Shown here: positions 10,292 to 18,395 of the stretch, one piece after another
Position numbering within the stretch: position 1 is the first letter of the stretch
How the letters are laid out: each line of letters begins with the position of its first letter
Source: Gemmatimonadaceae bacterium
GTDB taxonomy: Bacteria > Gemmatimonadota > Gemmatimonadetes > Gemmatimonadales > Gemmatimonadaceae
NCBI GenBank assembly: GCA_025934775.1
Contig: JAICWO010000011.1
Location: 1 to 64,000, forward strand
Direction: 5' to 3'
DNA: 64,000 nt
Notes under the pieces: generated by a model
Databases searched by the model: none
What the model saw: the letters and a program-made list of their open reading frames with translations, nothing else
Told to the model about the DNA's origin: nothing
Position numbers and translations under genes: made by a program

Positions 10292-10830
10292 GTTCGCACC
10301 TCGAGCGCGACCGAGCCCTTGGTGCTGAACACCGCGCTCCCCGTCTCGCACATCGCATCCCGCAGTGCGAGACCGAGCGCCTTGAAGGCAGCTTCCACGA
10401 TGTGGTGGCGATCGCGTCCGCGCAGCGCGCGGATGTGCAGCGTCGTGCGCGCGTTGTCGGCGAATGAACGCATCCAATGGTCGTACGTGGCGCTCGGCAG
10501 TGGTCCTTGGTAGTACGGGCGTCCGCCGGTATCGATCGCGCAGTGCACGAGCGCGTCGTCCATCGGTATCGTGCGATCGCCGTAACGCGCTGCCGTCGGC
10601 GGAACGTGCGCGGCGATCGCCGCGCCGAACGCGATCGCCACGTCTTCGCTGATGTGATGACGCAGATCGCCCGACGCGCTCACACGGAGCCCGAGGCCCG
10701 CGTACCGGCCGAGCGTCACGAGCATGTGGTCGAGGAACGGAATCGTCGTCGAGACTTCCGACACGCTCGCGTCCTTGAGCAGCTCGACGCGCACTTTCGT
10801 CTCCCGCGTTTCGCGAAGCACTTGCGTCAT
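10288..10830 (-). CDS. hisB: Imidazoleglycerol-phosphate dehydratase HisB (monofunctional)
   Basis: 180 residues, so only the dehydratase domain, without the N-terminal phosphatase of enterobacterial HisB. Both manganese-binding motifs are visible: HHISEDVAIAFG and RHHIVEAAFKALG, plus FLDHML near residue 32. The ATG at 10830 (MTQVLRET) overlaps the hisA stop (ATGA). An in-frame ATG nine codons upstream lies within hisA and is less likely. Confidence 0.95.
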   Translation of the reverse strand: MTQVLRETRETKVRVELLKDASVSEVSTTIPFLDHMLVTLGRYAGLGLRVSASGDLRHHISEDVAIAFGAAIAAHVPPTAARYGDRTIPMDDALVHCAIDTGGRPYYQGPLPSATYDHWMRSFADNARTTLHIRALRGRDRHHIVEAAFKALGLALRDAMCETGSAVFSTKGSVALEVRT

Positions 10831-11540
10831 TCGAAGAACTCCTCGGCGACGGTGCACGCGTCGAGCGCACCGGTGTAGAGAGCCATCCCGATGACCGCCG
10901 CGGCGACGCCGGCGGACTGCAATGTGCGAAGATCGTTCATGGTCGCGATTCCGCCCGACGCGATCACCGGGAACGCGGCGGCGTCCACGACCGATGTCAT
11001 CAGCGCGACGTCAGGACCAACCATCCGGCCCTCGACGTGTACCGCCGTCACGAGCAGACCGCCCAATGGCAGAGCGTTGAGCCGCTCGACCGCTTCGTCG
11101 ATGCGCAGCGACAAGCGCACCGCCCAGCCGCGCGTGACGACCTGCCGCTCGCGGACGTCGGCCGCGACGATGATGCGTCCCGGATAGCGCGAGACGACCT
11201 CGTCAAGCCAGTCGATCTCCTCGAGCGCCCGCGTACCCACGACGACGTGGTCTGCACCCGCGCCAAGCAGGTCGTCGATCCGGTCCATCGAACGTACGCC
11301 GCCGCCAACCTGGATCGAGCTGTTCGCCTCAGCGAGCAGATCATCGATGACGTCGGTGTTGTCGCCCGAGCCAAGCGCCGCGTCGAGATCGACGACGTGG
11401 ATGCGCTCGAAGCCCGCTGATTCCCACCGCTCGAGCGCGCTCGTCGGATCGGCGATTCGAATTTTCTCTTCCTCGACCGAGCCGCCGACCAACTGCACGC
11501 ATGCGCCCTCGCGAATGTCGATTGCGGGTATCGCGATCAC
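10827..11540 (-). CDS. hisA: ProFAR isomerase HisA
   Basis: 237 residues, TIM barrel paralogous to HisF. IPAIDIREGACVQLVGG carries the catalytic Asp; IQVGGGVRS, HVVVGTRAL and VIASGGIAT form the phosphate sites. It isomerises ProFAR to PRFAR. The GTG at 11540 overlaps the hisH stop (GTGA). The frame stays open for 45 codons upstream through hisH without HisA similarity. Confidence 0.95.
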   Translation of the reverse strand: MIAIPAIDIREGACVQLVGGSVEEEKIRIADPTSALERWESAGFERIHVVDLDAALGSGDNTDVIDDLLAEANSSIQVGGGVRSMDRIDDLLGAGADHVVVGTRALEEIDWLDEVVSRYPGRIIVAADVRERQVVTRGWAVRLSLRIDEAVERLNALPLGGLLVTAVHVEGRMVGPDVALMTSVVDAAAFPVIASGGIATMNDLRTLQSAGVAAAVIGMALYTGALDACTVAEEFFE

Positions 11541-12133
11541 CGAGTCGCCTCCTGAAGAAAGGCGCGCACGAATCGCACGCCGGCCGCTGAGCTCTTTTCC
11601 GGATGAAACTGTACGCCCAGCGTCTGGCCGCAACGTACCGCGGCCGGAAATCGATCCGTCTCGTGCGTGCTCCACGCTATCACGAAATCATCATCGTCCG
11701 GGCGGCACGCGAATCCGTTCGCATAGTACGCCATGGTCAACGGCGCGGTCTCGAACAACGGATCGCCCATCGCCTCGATCGAATTCCATCCGATCTGGGG
11801 CGCGCGCGCCGCGTCGAGCGCGGTGACGCGGCCCGGGATGACGCCGAGCCCGCGCCCGGGGCCCTCATCGCTCTCATCAAAGAGGAGCTGCATACCGAGA
11901 CATACGCCGAGCGTGGGCAGTCCGCTCAGAATCGCATCCCGCATCGCGTCGCGCGCTCCGGCAAGCCGCTCCGCGGCCACGGCGAAGTTGCCGACGCCCG
12001 GCAGCACGAGCACGTCGGTGTCCAGCGCGCCGAGCGGATCGGTCTCCGTGCGCAGCGCCACGCCGTCAGTCGCGAGCGCCTTCGCGAGCGAGTGCAGATT
12101 GCCGGCCCCGTAGTCGAAGATGGTGGCGCGCAT
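11537..12133 (-). CDS. hisH: Imidazole glycerol phosphate synthase glutaminase subunit HisH
   Basis: 198 residues, class I glutamine amidotransferase. FDYGAGN at the N-terminus, the oxyanion region LPGVGNF, the nucleophile in GVCLGMQLLF and the His-Glu pair in GVQFHPEKSS are all intact. It supplies ammonia to HisF. The ATG at 12133 shares one nucleotide with the hisC stop (TGATG). Confidence 0.96.
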   Translation of the reverse strand: MRATIFDYGAGNLHSLAKALATDGVALRTETDPLGALDTDVLVLPGVGNFAVAAERLAGARDAMRDAILSGLPTLGVCLGMQLLFDESDEGPGRGLGVIPGRVTALDAARAPQIGWNSIEAMGDPLFETAPLTMAYYANGFACRPDDDDFVIAWSTHETDRFPAAVRCGQTLGVQFHPEKSSAAGVRFVRAFLQEATR

Positions 12134-13212
12134 CAGCCGATTGCCTCGCGAAGCGCGCCGAGCGTCGCGTCGAGGAGCTCCCACGGGCCGACCGTGATTC
12201 TCAGCGCGTCGCCGCCGGTGGACGCGAGCGCGGTCCCGGATTGCGCCACGAGTCGCTCGAACGGTCGCACGGCGATGCCCCGCTCGCGAAGCGCCGCCGC
12301 CACGTGCACGGCGGACGGTACCGGGACGAGCACGAAGTTCGCGCTCGAGGGTAGCGCGCTCGAGCCGATACGCGCGAGCTCCGCCGCGAACCGCTTGCGA
12401 TTGCGCACAGCGCTCGCCGCGTTCGCTCGCACCCAGTCGATGTCGTCGGTGAGCGCCGCGACCGCGGCGCGCTCCGCCAACCCGCTCACCTTGTACGGTC
12501 CGCGCGATTTTTCGACCTCCTGCACCAACCGCGGCGAACCGATCGCGTACCCGATCCGCAGCCCGGCGAGACCGAATGCTTTCGACATCGTGCGCGTGAT
12601 CAGCACGCGATCGGTCCGCGCCGCGAGATCGAGGACGTTCGCATCCGCGAACTCGGCGTACGCCTCATCGATGATCACGAGCCCCGGCGCGCGATCGACG
12701 ATCGCGTCGATCGACGCCCGAGCGAGCGCCGCACCGGTTGGATTGTTCGGCGAGCAGAGATACACGATCTTCGCGCGCGCGGCGAGCATGCGGTCCACGT
12801 TCACGTCGTACTCGGACGTCAGCGGGACGAGTACCGGCTCGAGCGCGTTCATCTGTGCGAAAATCGGAATCATCGCAAACGACGGATCGGGGAGCGCGAT
12901 GCGATCGCCGGGCTCGGCAAAGGCGCGAATCGCCGAGTCGAGCACGTCATCGGAGCCGCATCCGGTCACGATGTGATCGGGAGAGACGCCCACGTAGCGC
13001 GCGAGCGCGTCCTTGAGCGTTCCCGCATAGAGCTGCGGATATCGCGTGAGCGATGGCGATGCCGCTTCCGCGATCACGCGCTGCGCGCCGGGCGGCGCGC
13101 CCCACAGGTTCGTGTTGTCGCTCAGATCGATCGCGCACGGCCGCCGGTCAGGCGCGTACAGGGTGATTCCCGCGTAGCTCGCGCGGCTCGCGAGAGGCGT
13201 CGATGCGTTCAT
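12133..13212 (-). CDS. hisC: Histidinol-phosphate aminotransferase HisC
   Basis: 359 residues, fold-type I PLP enzyme. Landmarks: LSDNTNLWGAPP, TGCGSDDVLD, LCSPNNPTGA, VIIDEAYAEF, and TMSKAFGLAGLRIGY with the PLP-binding lysine. It transaminates imidazole acetol phosphate to histidinol phosphate. The ATG overlaps the hisD stop codon by 4 nt. Full length for the family. Confidence 0.95.
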   Translation of the reverse strand: MNASTPLASRASYAGITLYAPDRRPCAIDLSDNTNLWGAPPGAQRVIAEAASPSLTRYPQLYAGTLKDALARYVGVSPDHIVTGCGSDDVLDSAIRAFAEPGDRIALPDPSFAMIPIFAQMNALEPVLVPLTSEYDVNVDRMLAARAKIVYLCSPNNPTGAALARASIDAIVDRAPGLVIIDEAYAEFADANVLDLAARTDRVLITRTMSKAFGLAGLRIGYAIGSPRLVQEVEKSRGPYKVSGLAERAAVAALTDDIDWVRANAASAVRNRKRFAAELARIGSSALPSSANFVLVPVPSAVHVAAALRERGIAVRPFERLVAQSGTALASTGGDALRITVGPWELLDATLGALREAIG

Positions 13213-14522
13213 TGTTCACCTCCGGCAACGCGAGCCGCATACGCGTGTCCGGGCAGCCCTTCCGACTCGGCGAACACGCTCACGTCGCGGGCGAGCGATT
13301 CCGCCGTTTCCGGCGACACACGCTGATACGTCGTCCAGCGGATGAAGTCGAGCACGGAAAGTCCGGAGTACGATCGGGCCAATCCGCCCGTCGGCAGGAC
13401 ATGGTTGCCGCCGGTCATGTAATCGCCGAATGCGACCGACGTCCGCGCGCCGAGAAAGATCGTTCCGGCGTTGCGCAGGCGCGGCAGCACCGCATTCGCG
13501 TCGTCGAGCGCGACGAGGAGATGCTCGGGCGCGTACGCGTTCGAGAAGGCGATCGCTTCGTCGAGCGAATCCGCGACCAGCACGCCGCCGTTGCTCGCCA
13601 ACGCTTCGGCCGCGATCGCGCGCCGCGGCTGCTCGTCGAGGGTCGATGATAGAACGTCAATTACCGAACGGGCAATGGCATCGCCGAGTACGATCGCGAC
13701 GACGCAGGCGCGCGGGTCGTGCTCCGCCTGAGCGATCAACTCCGCGGCGATCGCGCGAGGATTGGCCGATTCGTCCGCGATGAGCAGCAACTCGCTCGGG
13801 CCCGCCGGGGAGTCGATCGCGACGGCGCCCGCCACCTGGAGCTTTGCCTCGGCGACGTACGCATTGCCCGGCCCCACGATGCGGTCGACGCGCGGAACCG
13901 ACGACGTGCCGTAGGCGAGTGCCGCGATCGCGCCCGCCCCGCCGACCGCGAACACACGGTCGACGTTCGCGATGGCCGCCGCCGCGAGGATGACCGGCGA
14001 CGGCGCTCCATCGCGCTCGGGCGGAGAGCACAAGATCACCTCGCCTACACCCGCGACGCGCGCCGGCAGTGCGCCCATCAGCACGCTGCTCGGATACGCC
14101 GCCCGCCCACCCGGCGCGTAGACGCCCACCCGTCCGAGCGGATCTGGGCGCCGGCCCACGACGATGCCGGGTTCGGTCTCGCACTCCGCGGCCGACGGCA
14201 TGAACGCCTGGTGCGCCGTCACGATGTTCCTCGCCGCGCGCTCCATCGCACGTCTCAGCGCCGGCTCGAGGCCGTCGAGCGCGGCGGCGCAATGCGCACG
14301 AGGGACCTCGAGTGAATCCATATTCACATTGTCGAATCGCGCCGCGAGCTCGCGCAGCGCGGTGTCGCCGCGCATGCGCACGTCGGCTACGATCTCCGCC
14401 GTCCGTTCGCGCACCGAAGCGTCCGAGGACGTCGAGCGATCGAACAGCGCGTCGCGCTCCGCGCGCGACAGCGCCGACACGCGCCCGGTGAATCGCAGCG
14501 TGATCTTCGAACCCGCCGTCAT
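13209..14522 (-). CDS. hisD: Histidinol dehydrogenase HisD
   Basis: 437 residues, the standard length. Motifs: VGVYAPGGRAAYPSSVLM (NAD-binding region), VGPGNAYVAEAK, IDSPAGPSELLLIAD, AEHDPRA, YAPEHLLVA and GDYMTGGNHVLPT with zinc and catalytic residues. It oxidises histidinol to histidine in two NAD-dependent steps. A much longer open frame extends upstream through hisG; the ATG at 14522 is chosen because it overlaps the hisG stop (ATGA) and gives the conserved N-terminus. Confidence 0.96.
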   Translation of the reverse strand: MTAGSKITLRFTGRVSALSRAERDALFDRSTSSDASVRERTAEIVADVRMRGDTALRELAARFDNVNMDSLEVPRAHCAAALDGLEPALRRAMERAARNIVTAHQAFMPSAAECETEPGIVVGRRPDPLGRVGVYAPGGRAAYPSSVLMGALPARVAGVGEVILCSPPERDGAPSPVILAAAAIANVDRVFAVGGAGAIAALAYGTSSVPRVDRIVGPGNAYVAEAKLQVAGAVAIDSPAGPSELLLIADESANPRAIAAELIAQAEHDPRACVVAIVLGDAIARSVIDVLSSTLDEQPRRAIAAEALASNGGVLVADSLDEAIAFSNAYAPEHLLVALDDANAVLPRLRNAGTIFLGARTSVAFGDYMTGGNHVLPTGGLARSYSGLSVLDFIRWTTYQRVSPETAESLARDVSVFAESEGLPGHAYAARVAGGEQ

Positions 14523-15379
14523 GGCATCAACCTCTCGATGCGCGTGACGAGAATGCCCTCCGCCGCGAGTCCCTTGAGCTCGGCGACGATGCGATAGACG
14601 TGCGCGGCCGGCACCACGGCATGCACCGCGACGTGCGCGCCGCCGTTCATGATGTCCACCACCGTCGGTCCGTTGAGGCCCGGAAGCACGCGGCGCACGT
14701 CTTCGAGCCGATCGCGCGGCACGTTCGCCATGAGATAGCGCTGTCCGCGCGCGCGCAGCACGGACTGCAGCGCCGCGACGAGATCCGCGAGTGCGCGCAT
14801 CGATTCCGACGACGCGCGATCCTTGGCGACGACCATTCGGGCCGTTGACTCCAGGACCGTCGCGACTTCGTGCAGGCCGTTCACGCGCAACGTCGACCCG
14901 GTCGATACGAGATCGATGATGACGTCGGCGATCCCGAGATGCGGCGCGATCTCCGCGGCACCGGACACGGGCACGATCTCCACCCGGCGGTCGTTCGCTT
15001 CGAAGAACCGTCGCGCGAGGCGCGGAAAGCTCGTCGCGACCCGCGCGCCGGCCGGAATCGCGTCGAGGTCGTTGATGCCGCTGTCGTCGGTGGCCGCGAC
15101 GGCGAGCCGGCAGCGCCCGAAGCCGAGGTCGGCCAGCGTCTCGAGATCGCGGTTGCACTCGGCGATCAGATCCGCGCCGGTGATCCCTGCGTCGGCCGCG
15201 CCATCGGCGACGAACTCGGGAATGTCCTGCGCGCGAACGAAGATCGCCTCGAACATGTCGCCGAGCGAAGCGGTCAGCGCGCGCTCGCCGCGAGCGCGGA
15301 TGTCGAGCCCGGCGTCGATGAAGAGCTCGCGCGCTTCGTCGGCCAGCCGGCCTTTGTTGGGCATTGCGATGCGTAGCAT
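14519..15379 (-). CDS. hisG: ATP phosphoribosyltransferase HisG, long form
   Basis: 286 residues, the long homohexameric type: catalytic PBP-like domains (LRIAMPNKGRL, DAGITGADLIAE, DLVSTGSTLRVNGL) followed by a C-terminal ACT-like regulatory domain (~215-286) that in this class mediates feedback inhibition by histidine. No HisZ partner is therefore needed. It is the committed step and first structural gene of the operon. Upstream lie the attenuator terminator and the His-rich leader ORF. The bases before the ATG are CTCCTCC, not a Shine-Dalgarno, so how translation initiates is unclear. Confidence 0.96.
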   Translation of the reverse strand: MLRIAMPNKGRLADEARELFIDAGLDIRARGERALTASLGDMFEAIFVRAQDIPEFVADGAADAGITGADLIAECNRDLETLADLGFGRCRLAVAATDDSGINDLDAIPAGARVATSFPRLARRFFEANDRRVEIVPVSGAAEIAPHLGIADVIIDLVSTGSTLRVNGLHEVATVLESTARMVVAKDRASSESMRALADLVAALQSVLRARGQRYLMANVPRDRLEDVRRVLPGLNGPTVVDIMNGGAHVAVHAVVPAAHVYRIVAELKGLAAEGILVTRIERLMP

Positions 15380-15389
15380 GGAGGAGACG

Positions 15390-15423
15390 AAAAAAAGAAA
15401 GGCCCGTCCGACGTGGACGGTCC
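15390..15423 (-). terminator. his operon attenuator (Rho-independent terminator before hisG)
   Basis: On the minus strand a 9-bp stem, GGACCGTCC (15423-15415) with GGACGGGCC (15409-15401), one A-G mismatch, 5-nt loop, then TTTCTTTTTTT (15400-15390). It lies between the leader ORF and hisG, 11 nt before the hisG start, exactly where an attenuator must be. Confidence 0.85.
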
Positions 15424-15459
15424 GCAGCGTGACGTTCGTGTATTTAGATGCTTACTCGC

Positions 15460-15543
15460 TCATCCGCATACGCGCGCCTCGCCCCGACCCGCCGGGCCGT
15501 GGTGCCGATGCGCATGATGGTGCGTGGTGCGGTCGAGCTGCAT
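15460..15543 (-). CDS. hisL: his operon leader peptide, His-rich
   Basis: A 27-codon ORF, ATG at 15543 and TGA at 15460-15462. Residues 6-15 read TTHHHAHRHH: six histidines among eight consecutive codons (8-15). It ends 36 nt before the terminator stem and 80 nt before hisG. The layout fits the known rule for his attenuation: when charged tRNA-His is scarce the ribosome stalls at the His codons and the terminator fails to form. No Shine-Dalgarno precedes the ATG; the predicted promoter places +1 at or one base before the A, suggesting leaderless initiation. The alternative pairing (antiterminator) was not established by eye. Confidence 0.82.
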   Translation of the reverse strand: MQLDRTTHHHAHRHHGPAGRGEARVCG

Positions 15544-15550
15544 GGAGGAG

Positions 15551-15580
15551 AAGCTAATCCTCCGGCTCGTCGGATGTCAA
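15551..15580 (-). promoter_or_regulatory. Promoter of the his operon
   Basis: Minus strand: consensus TTGACA (15575-15580), 18 bp, TAGCTT (15551-15556). Seven bases separate the -10 from the leader ATG, so transcription should start at or next to the ATG. The promoter lies in the last codons of the preceding small gene, whose TAG stop is part of the -10. Confidence 0.65.
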
Positions 15581-15901
15581 ATCGCGGTCTTTCGCGCGCT
15601 TCGGCTCCTGCCTTTTCGGGGCGTCGGAGGTGAGGCCGCCGATCAATTGCCCGTCGCGCATGACGAGCTCGGATCCACCGCTGTCGTTGTAGCCCTCGGC
15701 GCCGCGATCGCCTTGCCCCCATGCCGCTGGCGTCCGGATCTCGGGGTGTTTGCCTGTCGGGGTGCCGGCCGACATCGGATACACACCGGTTGGGCCGACC
15801 TCGTCGCGACGACCCGCGCCGCCGCCGGGCTTGCCGCTCTCGCGCCGATCGGGATCGGCGTGATCCGCCGCGCGTCGTGGTTCATGAGATTTCTTTGACA
15901 T
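15554..15901 (-). CDS. Conserved hypothetical protein, small hydrophilic
   Basis: 115 residues, charged, Gly/Pro-rich and likely disordered. It has no signal peptide or membrane segment. The central part (EVGPTGVYPMSAGTPTG, then AAWGQGDRGAEGYNDSGGSEL and DGQLIGGL) recalls short uncharacterised proteins of soil bacteria, but I cannot name a family. A Shine-Dalgarno (GAGGGA, 15905-15910) precedes the ATG at a good distance. Its 3' end contains the his promoter. Function unknown. Confidence 0.7.
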   Translation of the reverse strand: MSKKSHEPRRAADHADPDRRESGKPGGGAGRRDEVGPTGVYPMSAGTPTGKHPEIRTPAAWGQGDRGAEGYNDSGGSELVMRDGQLIGGLTSDAPKRQEPKRAKDRDLTSDEPED

Positions 15902-15916
15902 GTGTCCCTCACGCGT

Positions 15917-16222
15917 TCAGGTCGAATTTCGGTGCTGCGTAGAATCGGCGCGTCCAAAGCTCCGTCGGAGCTCGTCCTTCGCGCGCTCGAGCACGCGCCG
16001 TTGTCGCGTTCCGAGATTGCTTCCCGCGCGATTGATGTAGAGCGCCAGCATCGACATCGCCGAGCGGTCCGGGCGGTGACTCGCGCGGACCACCGCCGCC
16101 GACGCTGATCCGGCCGCGGCGACGCGTCCCGCTTCGCCGACGTCTTTGTCTTTCTCTGCGTCGTGCGAGCTCGAGTTGCCACAGTCCACTCCCGCCGCTT
16201 GCGTCGCTCCGTACGAGTGCAT
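15917..16222 (-). CDS. DUF3175-like small protein, atypical N-terminus
   Basis: 101 residues from the ATG at 16222 (start uncertain; the frame is open to 16327). The C-terminal half, RSAMSMLALYINRAGSNL followed by RRVLERAKDELRRSFGR, matches what I recall of DUF3175 proteins. The N-terminal half does not show the expected family segment and is Ala/Ser/Asp-rich, so an old frameshift or divergence is possible. It sits 15 bp upstream of the preceding small gene on the same strand. Function unknown. Confidence 0.55.
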   Translation of the reverse strand: MHSYGATQAAGVDCGNSSSHDAEKDKDVGEAGRVAAAGSASAAVVRASHRPDRSAMSMLALYINRAGSNLGTRQRRVLERAKDELRRSFGRADSTQHRNST

Positions 16223-16367
16223 CAACTCTCGTTCCGGCCGCGCCGAGGAGCGCCCGAAATCTCTGTCGGGCACGCATACGTGTGGTCGAGCTCTGCTATC
16301 GATTGGCTGACGCTCGCGTTCGCACACGCGCGGACCGGCGGCGTTGTCAAAGGCCCGGTGGTTCGCC

Positions 16368-16706
16368 TCAGGTTGCGGCTTTCTTGACGAGTGCGCCGAT
16401 CCTGGCTTCTGTCGCGGGATCCAGCGACGTAAACGTCCACGCGACCGGCTGCATATGGGCGTCCTCGTCCCGCGTGGGGTTCACCGCTTCGGCGAATCCG
16501 AATGCGATGAAGTCCTTGCCCGGCTTGATGTAGCAGACGTCCTTGCCGTCCTTCAGGTAGAACGGCAGGCCCCAGCGGACGACCGCCTCCAGCGCGGGGG
16601 CACTCGCGCGCACAATGTGGTGAAGACGTTCGCCGATTTCTCGATATGGTGCTCGCGCTTCGCCCAATTTGGCAAGCACTGCCGCATCGCCCTTCTTGGT
16701 GAACAT
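16368..16706 (-). CDS. DUF1801 (YdhG-like) domain protein
   Basis: 112 residues, one DUF1801 domain with a helical N-terminus and a beta-rich core: EAVVRWGLPFYLKDGKDVCYIKP, then FIAFGF. The family is small, cytoplasmic and of largely unknown function; some members are described as iron-chaperone-like. It is followed upstream by a second, divergent DUF1801 gene 45 bp away on the same strand, so the two are probably a tandem pair. Confidence 0.8.
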   Translation of the reverse strand: MFTKKGDAAVLAKLGEARAPYREIGERLHHIVRASAPALEAVVRWGLPFYLKDGKDVCYIKPGKDFIAFGFAEAVNPTRDEDAHMQPVAWTFTSLDPATEARIGALVKKAAT

Positions 16707-16751
16707 GTGGTCTCCGTGACTCGAGTGGTGTGTGACAGGCCGTGCGCGGCC

Positions 16752-17207
16752 TCAGCCCGCCGCCTGCTTGACCAGCTTCGCGATCCTCGCCTCATCCGCC
16801 GCGGTCAGCTCCTTGAGCGCGAACGCAACGGGCCACACGTTGCCGTCGTCGAGCATCGCAACGTCGTTGAAGCCGAACATGGCGTACCGCTCCTTGAACT
16901 TCGTCGCGTTGCGGAAGTAGCAGACCACCTTGCCGTCCTTGTTGGAGTAGGCAGGCATCCCGTACCACGTCTTGGGCGTGAGGGACGGTGCAGTTCGCTG
17001 AATCATCGCATGAAGCCGCTCGCCCAGTTTGCGGTCGTGGGGCTCCATCTTCGCGAGCGCGGCGAGCACGGCGCTCTCGCCCTCTGCGGCGCTCTTCACC
17101 TCGCGGGCCCGAGCACGCACCGCCGCCTTCTCCTCGGCCGTGAACCCGTTGCCTTCCTTGCCGCCGGTTCGCGTGGCGGGTTTCCGTCTCTCGCTAGTCG
17201 TGCTCAT
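16752..17207 (-). CDS. DUF1801 domain protein with basic N-terminal extension
   Basis: 151 residues. A Lys/Arg-rich N-terminus and helical segment ([16 protein letters not shown]) precede a DUF1801 core: [32 protein letters not shown] and [10 protein letters not shown]. It resembles proteins annotated as YdhG/YjdI-type. It is co-directional with the other DUF1801 gene downstream and with the ECF sigma gene upstream (81 bp gap). The substrate or partner is unknown. Confidence 0.82.
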   Translation of the reverse strand: MSTTSERRKPATRTGGKEGNGFTAEEKAAVRARAREVKSAAEGESAVLAALAKMEPHDRKLGERLHAMIQRTAPSLTPKTWYGMPAYSNKDGKVVCYFRNATKFKERYAMFGFNDVAMLDDGNVWPVAFALKELTAADEARIAKLVKQAAG

Positions 17208-17288
17208 GCAATCGCCCTCTCGATGATTAGGATTGAAAGTCGTACGCGGCCGCCTTCCTCATGTTGCCGGCTATTCCCGTCCGCGTGT

Positions 17289-18188
17289 TCACGATTCGAG
17301 CATCAGCAGATCGAGCGTGGCCAGGCGTTCTCGGTCGGCGAGGATGTCGATCTGAACGATCCGGCCCCCGGTGATCGTGAAGCCCATGACCGACTGGGGG
17401 TCACCCTGCGGTGTCGTGGTCAAGAGCCCCGGCGTTCCGTTCACGAGCGCCGGACGCGAATAACGCGCGATCTGTGAGAACGCGGCGGCGAGACGCGCGA
17501 CCGCCCGAGCGCCCCTGACCACCTGCGTGGCCGGCGGCGGCAACGCGCCGCTGTCGGCGCGGAGCACGACGTCGGGAGCGAGCACCTCGAGGAGCGCTTC
17601 GAAGTTGCCCTCCCTCGAGGCGGCGAGGAACGCGGCGACAACTTCGCGCTGGCGGTCGCGATCGGGGTCTGGGGCGGGCGCCTGGCCCTGCACGCGCCGC
17701 CGGGCGCGGCTGGCGAGCTGCCGCGCCGCAGTCGGCGTGCGATCGACGATGGGCGCGATCTCCTCGAAAGAGACTCCGAAGATGTCATGCAGCACGAAGG
17801 CGAGACGCTCGGCTGGATTCAGTGTGTCGAGCACGACCTGCAGTGCCAGCCCCACCGAGTCGGCGAGCAGGGCCGCCTGCTCGGGGTCGCTCCCGGGGCC
17901 CACGCTGACGATTGGGTCGGGCACGTGCGCCAGTGACTCCTCGCGCCGAGCGTTCCGGCTCTGCAAGATGCTGAGGCAGACGCGGGCGACGACCGTCGTG
18001 AGCCACCCGGCCAGATTCTCGATGTCACCGGCCTGGGATCGACTCAGCCGAACCCAGGCCTCTTGAACAGCATCATCCGCCTCGCTCAACGACCCCAACA
18101 TCCGATAGCCGACCGCGCGCAATCGCGTGCGGTGCTCCTCGAAGCGGGCCGCGAGCCACTCGCGGTTGTCCCCGGTCATAGTCTCCAT
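17289..18188 (-). CDS. ECF sigma factor with C-terminal SnoaL-like domain (SigJ/ECF41-type)
   Basis: 299 residues from the ATG at 18188 (another at 18179). Region 2: RLRAVGYRMLGSLSEADDAVQEAWVRLSR; region 4: ERLAFVLHDIFGVSFEEIAPIVDRTPTAARQLASRARR. The remaining ~115 residues form a SnoaL-like fold that in this class binds the core sigma and tunes its activity instead of a separate anti-sigma factor. The DGGGK linker typical of ECF41 reads DSGAL here, which may indicate a related group such as ECF56. The residues upstream of 18188 in the open frame are not sigma-like and are left out. Confidence 0.87.
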   Translation of the reverse strand: METMTGDNREWLAARFEEHRTRLRAVGYRMLGSLSEADDAVQEAWVRLSRSQAGDIENLAGWLTTVVARVCLSILQSRNARREESLAHVPDPIVSVGPGSDPEQAALLADSVGLALQVVLDTLNPAERLAFVLHDIFGVSFEEIAPIVDRTPTAARQLASRARRRVQGQAPAPDPDRDRQREVVAAFLAASREGNFEALLEVLAPDVVLRADSGALPPPATQVVRGARAVARLAAAFSQIARYSRPALVNGTPGLLTTTPQGDPQSVMGFTITGGRIVQIDILADRERLATLDLLMLES

Positions 18189-18395
18189 CGCTACGGTTTC
18201 CTGGATGACCGCCGAAGTCCACGGAATGTGACCAGGCGCGGCACATTGCCCGTACGCGCCCGAGCGGCGCAGCAGATCCCCGCGCCACGATCGGCGGTCA
18301 CGACGGTCAGACGATAGTATCCCGACCCATTGCCGTTGAAGATTGGCGCCGGGCATCTATGCGCAGCGCCATGACCAGAAACCCGAAGCCCAACC

